Positions 24,710-34,001 of a DNA stretch of 64,000 nucleotides are shown in pieces (position 1 is the stretch's first letter; each line of letters starts with the position of its first letter). Source of the DNA: CAYSAD01 sp964428955 (lineage in GTDB: Bacteria; Patescibacteriota; Saccharimonadia; Saccharimonadales; Saccharimonadaceae); assembly GCA_964428955.1 (NCBI GenBank), contig CAYSAD010000001.1, positions 122,565-186,564 on the forward strand, written 5' to 3'. Under the pieces are notes generated by a model that saw only the letters and a list, made by a program, of their open reading frames with translations, did not search any database and had not been told where the DNA came from. Position numbers and translations under genes: made by a program.

Positions 24710-27406
24710 CTAACTGCTCAGATTTCTTTTCTTATCAGCCATATATATCTCATTATAGACGCGTTCTGAATTCCTTTGATCAAGCTTGTAGAAGAATTTA
24801 TCAACACGTTTTGTATATTTCGACTTCATTCTGCCACCAGCTTTTATTGTATTAACTACCTCACTGACCGTTGATTCGTAGTCGTATACAACTGAGCCAA
24901 AACCATCTTTTTCAAATGAGAAAAAACCCTCTGTATATGTATGGCCTTGATAGAACGTCGCCCGATCAAACTGTGCGTACACAATAGGTTTTTTCATATA
25001 GGCAAAATCAAACGCAACTCCAGAATAATCCGTTACCATTATGTCTGCTTCACAAAATGCTCGTTCATAATCGTGGGGAGGTTGCATTATTTTTACTGTG
25101 TCATTCTCGTTGAAATCTTTCCATTGGGCACTGTGATTAGGGTGAATATAGAACTTTCCGGTGTACCCCTCCGCCTTAAGCGTATTCGTGATTCTCTCAT
25201 CATTGATGAGGTTGTTATAAAACTTAAAGTATTCCGATTGTTTGAATTTTGAGCCATAGGCCCTTGACCCGTTAGCTAAACCGTTTGCAACATTTTGACG
25301 TGTCGCAAGCTGTAATCGCCACGAAGGTGCAAATATTATCTCCTTCTTCGTGTTGCTACTAATAAGGCCGTCAAAACGTGGGTAGCCAGTTACTTTAATA
25401 ATCTCATCAGAATAACCATACTCACGGTTTGATACAATCGATTGCTTCTCGTCTTCAGAGGCAACGGTGATCAAAGAAAAATTCTTTTTAAATCTATTCA
25501 TAAGTCTAGATAAGTCAGGGGCCATGATCCCATGCCCGATAAAATTAAATTCGTAATTGTAAATATCCCGATAATATATCCCGTCTTTTCCGAAATTATT
25601 TATGAGATATTCATCATAATGAGAAGATACGAGCTTTTTAGACAAGAGATAAATGATTCCATGCTTAAAGGTTCCAAATTCAACCACTCGTCCAACCTTT
25701 TTCAATTCAAAATATCGAGAATCAGTTTTTGAGACAACAAAGTAAGGTACGATTTTTCTATCACCATACTTGTTTATATATCTATATAAATAGTCAGCAT
25801 TATCACCCGCACTAATCGACCTGTCCATCAACAACCACACTTGCTTACGCCTGAACCAAAACCTATAAATACGATAGACTAGCCTTGTACGTAGTACATC
25901 AAACCGTTTATCTGTGTAAATCGAATGAAGATACTTCATTTCGCGTTTAATATGCTCATACTTAGAGTATTTTCGAATAACTATGCTATTACCGACCGCG
26001 AGTAGCACATGATTTTCGAGTACTCTATAGCCATTTTTTATAACTTTCTGAATATTGGAAAAATCACCAAAACGAAGTTGTGCATCAAAATCTGTATTAC
26101 CAATCTCGATACATGGTTTAATGTTCATCTCGGAGTTTTCAAGCGGTATATAAACTTTGAAAGCATTGTTCTTGTAGATAACGTCGTTCAGGCTCACTAC
26201 ACTTGAGTATGATCGGAAAGATTCTTCGACTTCATACTTCTTTCCGTTCATTGTAAGACTCACCGAAAGGCCATCGAGTTTAAATCCACCATACCAACCC
26301 TCAAGCACCAATTTTCCCTGTGTTATTTCAATGAAATCAATTGTAATGGACAATCGCCGCACGTCACCAAATATCAAATCTTTGTAATATAAAAAACCGT
26401 CGGTCTCGTAGTGTAGATCTTCATAGGCACTATAGCCGTATTTCTTCGTTAATATGTGTAGCCTATACTCAGGATGTACTCCCCTGTAATTAACCACCGT
26501 CTCATCGTCTATGTGCTCGAGTACTCTATTTATCAGCGCGAGGTACTCTTCACTTTGTTTTATATCTAGCCCGACGATATCTATTTGCGTGAAACGCCAA
26601 CGTAACTCGAATAGTACAAGATTCTGTATGTATGCAGGGACTTTGCCATAAGAAGAAATCGACCTGTTTATCAACTCAATCAGGTAACGTTTCGGTATAT
26701 CGAAATACCACTCGTGTGAATGCGCGAAGTTACTTACGGCGGACGAATTATCGAGTCTTTGTCTGTAGTAGTAAATAGGCTTAGATACAACCCCAAGGCT
26801 TAAACGAGAAAGTATCACTTCACCAATAAACTTACTGTCCTCGCATCGATTCAAGGAGCTGTCGAAACTGTATCTACGAGCAACACTAGACTTAAAAAAT
26901 GAATTCCCAATCGTAGTAAGACTTTTATCAGGTTCTTCTTGTAGATCTATGACTCTATCACCATCCTTATACTTATCGTTTAGTGGATGGTCGCCATCCT
27001 TTGCCCCGAAAAATATAAGTTTTATTGCCACAATATCCGTCTGCTCGTAGTGCTTTTCAAAGAAGCTATACACCTTTGCGAGAGTATCTGAGCTTATTTT
27101 GTCATCCGGATCCATAAAACTAATGTATTTTCCTTCGACTTTTTTCAAACCGGCGTTTCTCGCCGCGCTCACACCTTTATTCTTCTGAGTTATCAAAATT
27201 ATATTGTTCGGATAGAGATCTTTGTATTTTCGACAAACTGCTTCACTTTCATCCGTACTACCGTCATTGATTAGTATAAGCTGGACGTATCGGCGAAAAC
27301 TCATTGATTGGTTTATGATGCTTTGGACCGCCTCGTCAATATATGATTCAACGTTATAGACCGGCATCACGAATGAGAATCTGTACTTAGAGTTTTTCTT
27401 AGGCAT
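24710..27406 (-). CDS. Bifunctional GT2 / CDP-glycerol glycerophosphotransferase-like protein (copy 1)
   Basis: 898 residues. N-terminal GT-A domain (1 to about 300): FSFVMPVYNVESYIDEAVQS, LILINDGSTDESEAV, DxD-type SFMDPDDKIS. A beta-rich linker (about 340-470) precedes a C-terminal TagF/TagB-like domain (about 530-890) with FIGHGIMAPDLSRLMNR, FAPSWRLQ, KFYIHPNHSAQW and ITDYSGVAFDFAYMKKPIVY. TagF enzymes polymerise glycerol phosphate from CDP-glycerol. Near the catalytic His the usual small-Lys context is replaced by Met-Ala-Pro, unlike copy 2, so activity may differ. Linked to the copy-2 gene and the ABC exporter. Confidence 0.85.
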   Translation of the reverse strand: MPKKNSKYRFSFVMPVYNVESYIDEAVQSIINQSMSFRRYVQLILINDGSTDESEAVCRKYKDLYPNNIILITQKNKGVSAARNAGLKKVEGKYISFMDPDDKISSDTLAKVYSFFEKHYEQTDIVAIKLIFFGAKDGDHPLNDKYKDGDRVIDLQEEPDKSLTTIGNSFFKSSVARRYSFDSSLNRCEDSKFIGEVILSRLSLGVVSKPIYYYRQRLDNSSAVSNFAHSHEWYFDIPKRYLIELINRSISSYGKVPAYIQNLVLFELRWRFTQIDIVGLDIKQSEEYLALINRVLEHIDDETVVNYRGVHPEYRLHILTKKYGYSAYEDLHYETDGFLYYKDLIFGDVRRLSITIDFIEITQGKLVLEGWYGGFKLDGLSVSLTMNGKKYEVEESFRSYSSVVSLNDVIYKNNAFKVYIPLENSEMNIKPCIEIGNTDFDAQLRFGDFSNIQKVIKNGYRVLENHVLLAVGNSIVIRKYSKYEHIKREMKYLHSIYTDKRFDVLRTRLVYRIYRFWFRRKQVWLLMDRSISAGDNADYLYRYINKYGDRKIVPYFVVSKTDSRYFELKKVGRVVEFGTFKHGIIYLLSKKLVSSHYDEYLINNFGKDGIYYRDIYNYEFNFIGHGIMAPDLSRLMNRFKKNFSLITVASEDEKQSIVSNREYGYSDEIIKVTGYPRFDGLISSNTKKEIIFAPSWRLQLATRQNVANGLANGSRAYGSKFKQSEYFKFYNNLINDERITNTLKAEGYTGKFYIHPNHSAQWKDFNENDTVKIMQPPHDYERAFCEADIMVTDYSGVAFDFAYMKKPIVYAQFDRATFYQGHTYTEGFFSFEKDGFGSVVYDYESTVSEVVNTIKAGGRMKSKYTKRVDKFFYKLDQRNSERVYNEIYMADKKRNLSS

Positions 27407-27442
27407 TATCTATGTCCTTGGATTTCTGTCATTAATAAGTAC

Positions 27443-30244
27443 TTATATTCTTTGTATTGATTCATAAACTCGTCGGCTATTTTCTTTATCGTTATAAGCA
27501 AAGAATTGATCGACGCGTTTTTGATATTTTGGACTCATCTGACAGCCAGATTTTACGCTCTCAACAATAGCCGTTACGGTTGACTCGTAGTCGTACGCCA
27601 CAAGGCCGAAGCCATGCTTTTCTTCGTTGAAATAGCCGTCTTCGTAGACACCATGATTCTCGAAAAAATAGTCCCTGTCAAATTGGGCATAGACGACAGG
27701 TTTCTTCAAGTAGGCAAAGTCAAAGTATACGCTTGAGTAATCCGTGATGAGTAAATTTCCCTCACGGAATGCCGTTTTGTAGTCGTACGGGAATTCCTTG
27801 ATCTTGAACTGTTCGTTGCCGCTGAAGTCATTGGCGTGTTCGGAATGAGAAGGGTGGAGATAAAACTCACCTGTCATTCCTGCTTTCGCAAGCGCAGTGG
27901 TAATACGCTCATCATTTATCAGGTCGTTATAAAAGTTAAAATAATCAGATTCTTTGAAGCCGTCTTGGTGCGCCCTTGTGCCGTCCTTTTTCACTATCTC
28001 GCTGGTTAGGTATTTTCTCCAGGTTGGTGCAAGGATTATTTTATTCTTTGGTTTATTGTCAAGATAATCATAGCGTGGGAATCCTGATAGCAAGACTTCT
28101 TGTTTTGAATAATAGAAGGGATAGTCAAGAATTGAATTATACTCCTGCTTACTTACCGTCACGAAGATGCGGATATTTTTCGAAAACCTATTCAACCAAC
28201 CTGATATGTCATTTTTAGTAACGCCATGTTGCAAAAAAACGTAATCAAAATTATACAGATCAAGAAGTTGCGGTTGACGCATTCCAAACGGGTTGATGAC
28301 ATAGTCGTCAGCATGCGAAGATATTACCTTGCTCGCCCTTAGGAAGAGTAGCTTGTATCTCAAGCCATTATTGTGAATAACCGGACCAATGGCTTTCATC
28401 CGCCGATAGTCCGGAGACTTTTTATTTATCGCAAAATAACACGCTACCCCTGAATCTTTTTGGGAAGCTACGTATTTAAATAGCGCTTCGCCATTGTCTC
28501 CTGCTGCAACCCCTCTGTCGGAAAGTATCCAAATCGGCTTGTTTGATGCACCGACACCAGTATGGTATAAAACTCTCAATAGAATGCTCTGTGAATTCAG
28601 TCCGACGTTTCGGACGAAAAAGGCAGCCGGTTTTACAAGATCGATAAAGACGCTACTTACTGAAGTTGTGCTATCGCTGCGGAAGTGTTTTATTTGTCGC
28701 AGCGCATCTTTTGCGAGAACCAATGTGTCGCGCAAACGAACGTTCTTTAATACACTCACAACAAACCTTAGTTCGTACTTCATCCATGGAGTCTTGTCTT
28801 TTCCGGTAACTTTCAAATTGCCGTTTTGATTTCTAAAAACCTGCTCACCAATTTGACGATAAGAACCGTTCAATCCACCAATTCTCGTGTGTCGTTTTGG
28901 TAGAATCGGAATTCCGATGCTTTTTCCATCAAAGGTTTTGATAATAGCAGAGATATCGTCGTCGTCCGCAACCTCTATTGTTGCCTCAAAAGCCTCTTGT
29001 TCGTAGAACTGATCACCTAAAAATGCATCCTTTTTTCGTTGCACTCTTTCGACATTCTTCAGCGGGAATTCACCCCTTGAAGTTTTTATAACTACCACAC
29101 CATTCGGATGGATCATGTCATTCGTCTGATAACCTTCAATAAAATACTTGCCGCCAACCTTGGATGTAATGAAATCGAAAACCAGACCAAAGTAATCAGA
29201 ACTCTTAGCTATATCAAAAACGACTACCCCGCCTAGACTATATTTGCCTGACGAAAAGCTTAATTTTTCCTTGAAGCCTTTGCCGTGTTTTCGCTTCAAA
29301 AGATAGATTCGCTTATGAAGACCTAGTCGGTGCTCGTTCATGATTACCTTATCATCAAGCCTGGCGATGATATCGTAGACTGTCTTCTTGTAGGTAAGTT
29401 CGTCTTTTTCATTTAAGATCTTCTGTGTTTTTTGTTCATTGATGCGCCATTGTACATCATTGAAAACGAGATTTTGAGCGTACAGTGATATCTTGCCATC
29501 CTCGTTTTGCCACTCGTCAAGGACTCTTTTCCAAAATCGGATTGGTGTCTCGGTATAGTAGTCTCTTTTATTATGTTGTGTATTAATTGCCGAACCGCCC
29601 GTCTTTCGTATCCGATAATTATATACAGGGCCTTTGACAACTCCGTATGATCTTTTCTGCTTGACTATAAGCGACGCGAGTAATGAGTCTTCTCCGATCG
29701 TAAGCTTACCGTCGAACCATTCTTTTTTCAGAACCGACCTTCTGACAATCGCGGTGGCGATGTTGTTCTGAATAGCGGTTGGCTCTTTTTCAACATCAAT
29801 TACTCTCGTGCTCGAAAAACGCCTGTTCAAATAATGGCCATCTGACCTATTGTCAAAAAACCACACTTCCGTGGCGACAAGATCTACTTCATCTTTGTGC
29901 TCATTCGCGAAATCAATTGTTTGCTCGTAGTAATCTTTGCTGATTGTGTCGTCAGAATCTAAAAAATGGACATATTCGCCGGAGGCTTTCAAAAACCCGT
30001 TTCGACGGGCCATACAGACGCCTTGGTTTTTTTGTTTGATGTATTTAACGTTGTTGGGATACTTCTTTTTATATTCTAGACAAATCGTTTCACTGTCGTC
30101 AGGACTGTCGTCGTTCACTAAGATTAGTTCAGTAGTGTCTTCAAAGCCGATTGTTTGCGCCACTACGCTGTCGATTGCTTCGCGCAAATAGTCTTGCACG
30201 TTATATATGGGTATGACGACTGATATTGCTGGGCTTCTTATCAC
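27443..30244 (-). CDS. Bifunctional GT2 / CDP-glycerol glycerophosphotransferase-like protein (copy 2)
   Basis: 933 residues with the same layout as copy 1. GT2 domain: ISVVIPIYNVQDYLREAIDS, LILVNDDSPDDSETI, HFLDSDDTIS. Middle beta linker at about 350-500. C-terminal TagF-like domain: FLQHGVTKNDISGWLNR (His plus Lys kept), LAPTWRKYL, EFYLHPSHSE and ITDYSSVYFDFAYLKKPVVY. Likely adds a sugar and polymerises or transfers glycerol-phosphate-type units to a lipid-linked polymer. Its start overlaps the ABC ATPase gene by 4 bases, so the product is made together with the exporter. Confidence 0.88.
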   Translation of the reverse strand: MIRSPAISVVIPIYNVQDYLREAIDSVVAQTIGFEDTTELILVNDDSPDDSETICLEYKKKYPNNVKYIKQKNQGVCMARRNGFLKASGEYVHFLDSDDTISKDYYEQTIDFANEHKDEVDLVATEVWFFDNRSDGHYLNRRFSSTRVIDVEKEPTAIQNNIATAIVRRSVLKKEWFDGKLTIGEDSLLASLIVKQKRSYGVVKGPVYNYRIRKTGGSAINTQHNKRDYYTETPIRFWKRVLDEWQNEDGKISLYAQNLVFNDVQWRINEQKTQKILNEKDELTYKKTVYDIIARLDDKVIMNEHRLGLHKRIYLLKRKHGKGFKEKLSFSSGKYSLGGVVVFDIAKSSDYFGLVFDFITSKVGGKYFIEGYQTNDMIHPNGVVVIKTSRGEFPLKNVERVQRKKDAFLGDQFYEQEAFEATIEVADDDDISAIIKTFDGKSIGIPILPKRHTRIGGLNGSYRQIGEQVFRNQNGNLKVTGKDKTPWMKYELRFVVSVLKNVRLRDTLVLAKDALRQIKHFRSDSTTSVSSVFIDLVKPAAFFVRNVGLNSQSILLRVLYHTGVGASNKPIWILSDRGVAAGDNGEALFKYVASQKDSGVACYFAINKKSPDYRRMKAIGPVIHNNGLRYKLLFLRASKVISSHADDYVINPFGMRQPQLLDLYNFDYVFLQHGVTKNDISGWLNRFSKNIRIFVTVSKQEYNSILDYPFYYSKQEVLLSGFPRYDYLDNKPKNKIILAPTWRKYLTSEIVKKDGTRAHQDGFKESDYFNFYNDLINDERITTALAKAGMTGEFYLHPSHSEHANDFSGNEQFKIKEFPYDYKTAFREGNLLITDYSSVYFDFAYLKKPVVYAQFDRDYFFENHGVYEDGYFNEEKHGFGLVAYDYESTVTAIVESVKSGCQMSPKYQKRVDQFFAYNDKENSRRVYESIQRI

Positions 30245-30984
30245 TTAAATAGGTCCTCGTACGCCTCCGCCACATCTTCTGGCGACCCATCGATTGTCAC
30301 CTTGCCATTTTCGATCAAGACTGCACGTGTGCAGAATTGTTTGACGAGCCCCATGCTGTGTGTGACGAAGATAATTGTTTTCTTGTTTTCTTTGAGTAAG
30401 TTGAAATAATCGTAACACTTCTTTTGAAACGAGGCGTCGCCAACGGCCAGAACTTCGTCAAGAAGTAAAATATCCGCATCGGCCTTAATAGCAACAGAAA
30501 AAGCCAATCGAACCTGCATGCCACTGGAATAGTTCTTGAGTTTTTGATCCATAAAGTTACGAAGCTCTGCGAAATCGACAATTGAATCGTACATGCCGTC
30601 GATTTCTTTTCGGGTAAAGCCAAGCATAGCGCCGTTTAAATAGACATTGTCTCGGCCACTTAAGTTCGGATTGAACCCGACGCCCAGCTCGATAAACGGT
30701 ACGAGCCGGCCATTAACCTTGATGGACCCGCTGGTTGGTTGATAAATTTCGGCAATGATTTTAAGTAATGTGCTTTTTCCAGCACCGTTGCGACCCAAAA
30801 TACCAATGAATTCACCTTTTTTGATCTCAATATTAATACCGTTGAGGGCTTTGTACTCATCGTGACCCTTGTTACGACCTTTTTTGAATGAATTAATCAC
30901 CTTGAGCTTTAGTGAATCTTCTTTTTCATGTGGCAAGTGAAAATATTTTTTGAGATTCTTGATATTAACTGCGGTTTGACTCAT
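30241..30984 (-). CDS. ABC exporter ATPase, TagH/Wzt-type
   Basis: 247 residues. Walker A GILGRNGAGKST, Q-loop region VNGRLVPFIELGVGFNPNLS (the conserved start of polysaccharide-type ATPases), signature YSSGMQVRLAFSVAI, Walker B ADILLLDEVLAVGD and the H-loop THS. With the permease it exports lipid-linked polysaccharide or teichoic-acid-like polymer. It lacks the extra C-terminal carbohydrate-binding domain of Wzt from O9a-type systems. Adjacent to the permease (next base). Confidence 0.95.
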   Translation of the reverse strand: MSQTAVNIKNLKKYFHLPHEKEDSLKLKVINSFKKGRNKGHDEYKALNGINIEIKKGEFIGILGRNGAGKSTLLKIIAEIYQPTSGSIKVNGRLVPFIELGVGFNPNLSGRDNVYLNGAMLGFTRKEIDGMYDSIVDFAELRNFMDQKLKNYSSGMQVRLAFSVAIKADADILLLDEVLAVGDASFQKKCYDYFNLLKENKKTIIFVTHSMGLVKQFCTRAVLIENGKVTIDGSPEDVAEAYEDLFK

Positions 30985-31824
30985 CTAAACATCCTCCGCG
31001 AAATTGGGTGATTTCTTTCGGAAATAAAGCCCACCGCAAACAAAAACAAGTATCGTAATGGTAAACGGTACTAGGTACGCCCAAATATTACCGCCACTCA
31101 CCGTCCATAGTGATGGGACTTCGTCACTTATTGCAAGGTGACGGGCATCTTGAATGACCTGAGCGACGGGGTTAGCAAGAGCAACGTACGTCAAATTTGT
31201 GCCGAGCGCTTGACCGGCACCACCGATATTTGAGATGAGTGTAATCGGGAAGATAATTGCCGAACCATAAAACAATGCTTGCGAAATCACATCCCAGATA
31301 TATTGAATGTCGCGAAATTTGACATACGTCGCACTGAGGAAAAATGCCACGCCAAGCGCGAAAATGAATAGTTCGACAACAAGCGGCAGGATGACAAGCA
31401 CATCCCACGATAGTCCAACATGATTTATAGCACCAAACAGAACGATGACAAGTGAGTTAATCGCCAATGTAATAAGCGCAGACACAGTACTTGCCATTAC
31501 GATGATATAGCGAGGGAATTTTATTTTACGAAGCAAGTTACCGTTATTGACGATTGACTTAAGCGTACCCCCTGTTACATCAGTGAAAAACTGAAACATT
31601 ACGACACCGAGAAGTAGGGCGATTGGCCAATGCTCAATATGGCCACCAACTCGAAGGACTTTGATGAATACGACGTAAAGCACAGCGAACATGAAAAGTG
31701 GTTTTAAGACCGACCAAATATACCCAAGTGCGGAGTCTTGATATTTAATCTTGAAATCAGCTCGCACTAATTCGCGCAGTAGTATCAAAGAGTATTTATA
31801 CTTTGTTCGCAGTTGTTTTAACAT
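30985..31824 (-). CDS. ABC exporter permease, TagG/Wzm-type
   Basis: 279 residues with six membrane segments of the ABC-2 type. An amphipathic N-terminus is followed by VRADFKIKYQDSALGYIWSV, the typical ABC-2 polysaccharide permease opening, with the family's VKFRDIQYIW motif and ANPVAQVIQDAR near the end. Pairs with the ATPase to move the finished polymer across the membrane. Promoter TATAAT at 31836-31841 with an 11-nt leader containing GAAAG. Divergent from the GT2 gene at 31876. Confidence 0.93.
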   Translation of the reverse strand: MLKQLRTKYKYSLILLRELVRADFKIKYQDSALGYIWSVLKPLFMFAVLYVVFIKVLRVGGHIEHWPIALLLGVVMFQFFTDVTGGTLKSIVNNGNLLRKIKFPRYIIVMASTVSALITLAINSLVIVLFGAINHVGLSWDVLVILPLVVELFIFALGVAFFLSATYVKFRDIQYIWDVISQALFYGSAIIFPITLISNIGGAGQALGTNLTYVALANPVAQVIQDARHLAISDEVPSLWTVSGGNIWAYLVPFTITILVFVCGGLYFRKKSPNFAEDV

Positions 31825-31835
31825 ATCTTTCGTCC

Positions 31836-31841
31836 ATTATA
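31836..31841 (-). promoter_or_regulatory. -10 box TATAAT of the exporter operon
   Basis: Consensus TATAAT on the minus strand, 11 nt before the ATG at 31824; back-to-back with the plus-strand box at 31864. Confidence 0.5.
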
Positions 31842-31863
31842 GCAAGAATTATCTTGCGCGCGG

Positions 31864-31869
31864 TACAAT
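31864..31869 (+). promoter_or_regulatory. -10 box TACAAT, leaderless GTG
   Basis: TACAAT ends 6 nt before the GTG start at 31876. Confidence 0.5.
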
Positions 31870-31875
31870 AGTAAG

Positions 31876-32928
31876 GTGAAATCACCCCTTCTTACTATTA
31901 TTATTCCGGTGTTTAATGCGAGTCACTCTATTACCACCATTACCTCGAGTGTCCTGTCTGGGAAATTGCAAGATTTCGAACTGATACTCGTCGATGATGG
32001 ATCGATCGACGACACAGTTAATGTGCTTCGTGGTGTAAAAAAAAGTGACCCACGTATTATTATTCAATCGAAAAAAAACGGCGGCCCATCGAGCGCTCGT
32101 AATGCTGGGTTGAAAAAAGCTCGTGGAAAATACACGATGTTTCTCGATGCCGATGATGACATTGACTCGGATATGCTTGCCGCGGTAGTGCAAGCAATGG
32201 AGAAAACGAATAGCGACCTGGTCGCTTCAGGCTGGCAAATAGACTTGATGCGGAACGATCAACTTTTCAAAGCCTACAAGCAAATTTCACCGGTCCCTAC
32301 GCAAATTCGCGGAAACCCACTAGAGATGAAAAAGTACGTCATTAGGTCCATCGGCACTAACGGACAACTCTATAACCTTTGGAATAAGTTATTTCGCACC
32401 GACATTATTCATAACCACGATTTACGCTTTCGTGAAGATATCCATTTTGGCGAGGATCTGATTTTTACGTTTCACTACCTTGAATACGTCAAACAACTCA
32501 ACTTGATTCCCGAACCGTTTTATCACTATAGGGCTAATAGTGAGACGAGTGTGTTTAGTAAATCTGCTCTCGTGTCAGAATACAGAGATATCAACTCCAA
32601 GGAGCTTGAAAAGTTCGTTGGTTCGGAACGTGACCAAGAACTTGATGATTTGTTTTGGTGGGTCAAGTGGCGCTGGCTCCTATCCTATGCCCGTATTATT
32701 GCTGGCGCGCCTATCTCGCGCCGTGAAAAATTGCAGCTTATTAAAAGTGCCTGCCGTGATCAACTTGTTGTTGCTCGCACTAACCACTATATCGGTACGA
32801 AAAAACGTTTCATCGAACAAGTTTTTAAGCTTGTCACACACTCAACTAGACTCACACTTCTCACTACTCAGTTGATTCATTTTTCTCGAGAGATAGTCAT
32901 CAAACTAAAAACAGTTGGTAGCAAATAA
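31876..32928 (+). CDS. Glycosyltransferase family 2
   Basis: 350 residues starting at GTG. GT-A domain with LTIIIPVFNASHSITTITS, LILVDDGSIDDTVNVL, GGPSSARNAGLKKARGKY and MFLDADDDID, then DIHFGEDLIFTFHYLEYVKQ, where ED is the usual catalytic-base region. A basic C-terminal tail follows. Adds sugar to a surface glycan. It is followed after 2 bases by sucC, giving an unusual GT2-sucC-sucD operon. Confidence 0.9.
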   Translation: MKSPLLTIIIPVFNASHSITTITSSVLSGKLQDFELILVDDGSIDDTVNVLRGVKKSDPRIIIQSKKNGGPSSARNAGLKKARGKYTMFLDADDDIDSDMLAAVVQAMEKTNSDLVASGWQIDLMRNDQLFKAYKQISPVPTQIRGNPLEMKKYVIRSIGTNGQLYNLWNKLFRTDIIHNHDLRFREDIHFGEDLIFTFHYLEYVKQLNLIPEPFYHYRANSETSVFSKSALVSEYRDINSKELEKFVGSERDQELDDLFWWVKWRWLLSYARIIAGAPISRREKLQLIKSACRDQLVVARTNHYIGTKKRFIEQVFKLVTHSTRLTLLTTQLIHFSREIVIKLKTVGSK

Positions 32929-32930
32929 AC

Positions 32931-34001
32931 GTGAAGCTCCTTGAATACGAGGCCAAGACGATCCTGCACACTCACGGCGTGGCGGTTCCAGGCGCACACA
33001 TTGTAACGAAAGAGTCAGTTCCGGAATTAGTAACTCCAGTTGTACTAAAATCACAAGTGCCGGTTGGCGGACGCGGTAAAGCCGGTGGCGTTGTGGTGGT
33101 AGAAAAAAGAAATGAGATTACTCCGACTATCAATCGATTATTTAACCTCGATATCAAAGGCTTTAAACCGAGCAAGATTCTAGCCGAAGAAGCCTTGAAG
33201 ATTGACCGGGAATTTTATTTTTCACTACTTATCAATCAATCGAAGGCTTGTATTGAACTGATGGCCCATACTTCCGGCGGAGTTGAGGTAGAAAGCAATG
33301 AATTGGAGGGTTACTTACGCACATCGCTCAATGGCACCTCATTCAATGTGGCTGGCGAACAACTGGCGGAGTTATACGATTTACCAGACAAAACATTCGT
33401 GCTTCAAACTATGATTGAAGAGCTGTATCGCTGTTTCGTTGACAACGACATGACACTGCTTGAAATCAATCCTCTCATCTTAACTAACAGTGGCAAATTA
33501 GTGGCTGGCGATTGCAAGATGGAGCTTGACGACGCAGCAGCGTTTCGACACCCGGAATGGGATTTCGAAGACACGCCCGAAAACGCGAATTTCGTTGAGC
33601 TCACTAGTACTGGTAACGTTGCAACGATTGCCAACGGCGCCGGCCTTGCCATGGCCACCGTCGATGCCGTAGCCGATGCCGGACTGACTCCAGCCAACTT
33701 TCTTGACATTGGCGGTGGCGCCAACGAAAAAAGTGTCTTCGTGGCATTTGAGAGGCTTATGGAGTATGGTAATGTTCAAGCAATCGTCATTAACATTTTC
33801 GCCGGTATTACTCGTTGCGATGAAGTAGCAAAAGCGATAATCACGGCAAAGAAACACTTCAGCCACCTACCTCCATTATTTATCAGACTGGCAGGCACGA
33901 ATTTCGAACAAGCCGAAAAATTACTCATCGCCGAACAAATTCCATTACTGCCAACACTTGGAGAGTGTATCGTGGCCGCCAAACGGACAGTAAAATCATG
34001 A
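32931..34001 (+). CDS. sucC: Succinate-CoA ligase beta subunit (ADP/GDP-forming)
   Basis: 356 residues from a GTG start, about 30 shorter than E. coli SucC. ATP-grasp half: KLLEYEAKTIL, then VPVGGRGKAGGVVVVE. The C-terminal CoA-ligase half has LLEINPLI, then NGAGLAMATVDAV, FLDIGGGANEK and NIFAGITRCDEVAKAI, which bears the power helix. With SucD it interconverts succinyl-CoA and succinate with NTP formation. No other TCA-cycle genes are visible, so another short acyl-CoA may be the substrate. ATGA overlap with sucD. Confidence 0.92.
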   Translation: MKLLEYEAKTILHTHGVAVPGAHIVTKESVPELVTPVVLKSQVPVGGRGKAGGVVVVEKRNEITPTINRLFNLDIKGFKPSKILAEEALKIDREFYFSLLINQSKACIELMAHTSGGVEVESNELEGYLRTSLNGTSFNVAGEQLAELYDLPDKTFVLQTMIEELYRCFVDNDMTLLEINPLILTNSGKLVAGDCKMELDDAAAFRHPEWDFEDTPENANFVELTSTGNVATIANGAGLAMATVDAVADAGLTPANFLDIGGGANEKSVFVAFERLMEYGNVQAIVINIFAGITRCDEVAKAIITAKKHFSHLPPLFIRLAGTNFEQAEKLLIAEQIPLLPTLGECIVAAKRTVKS

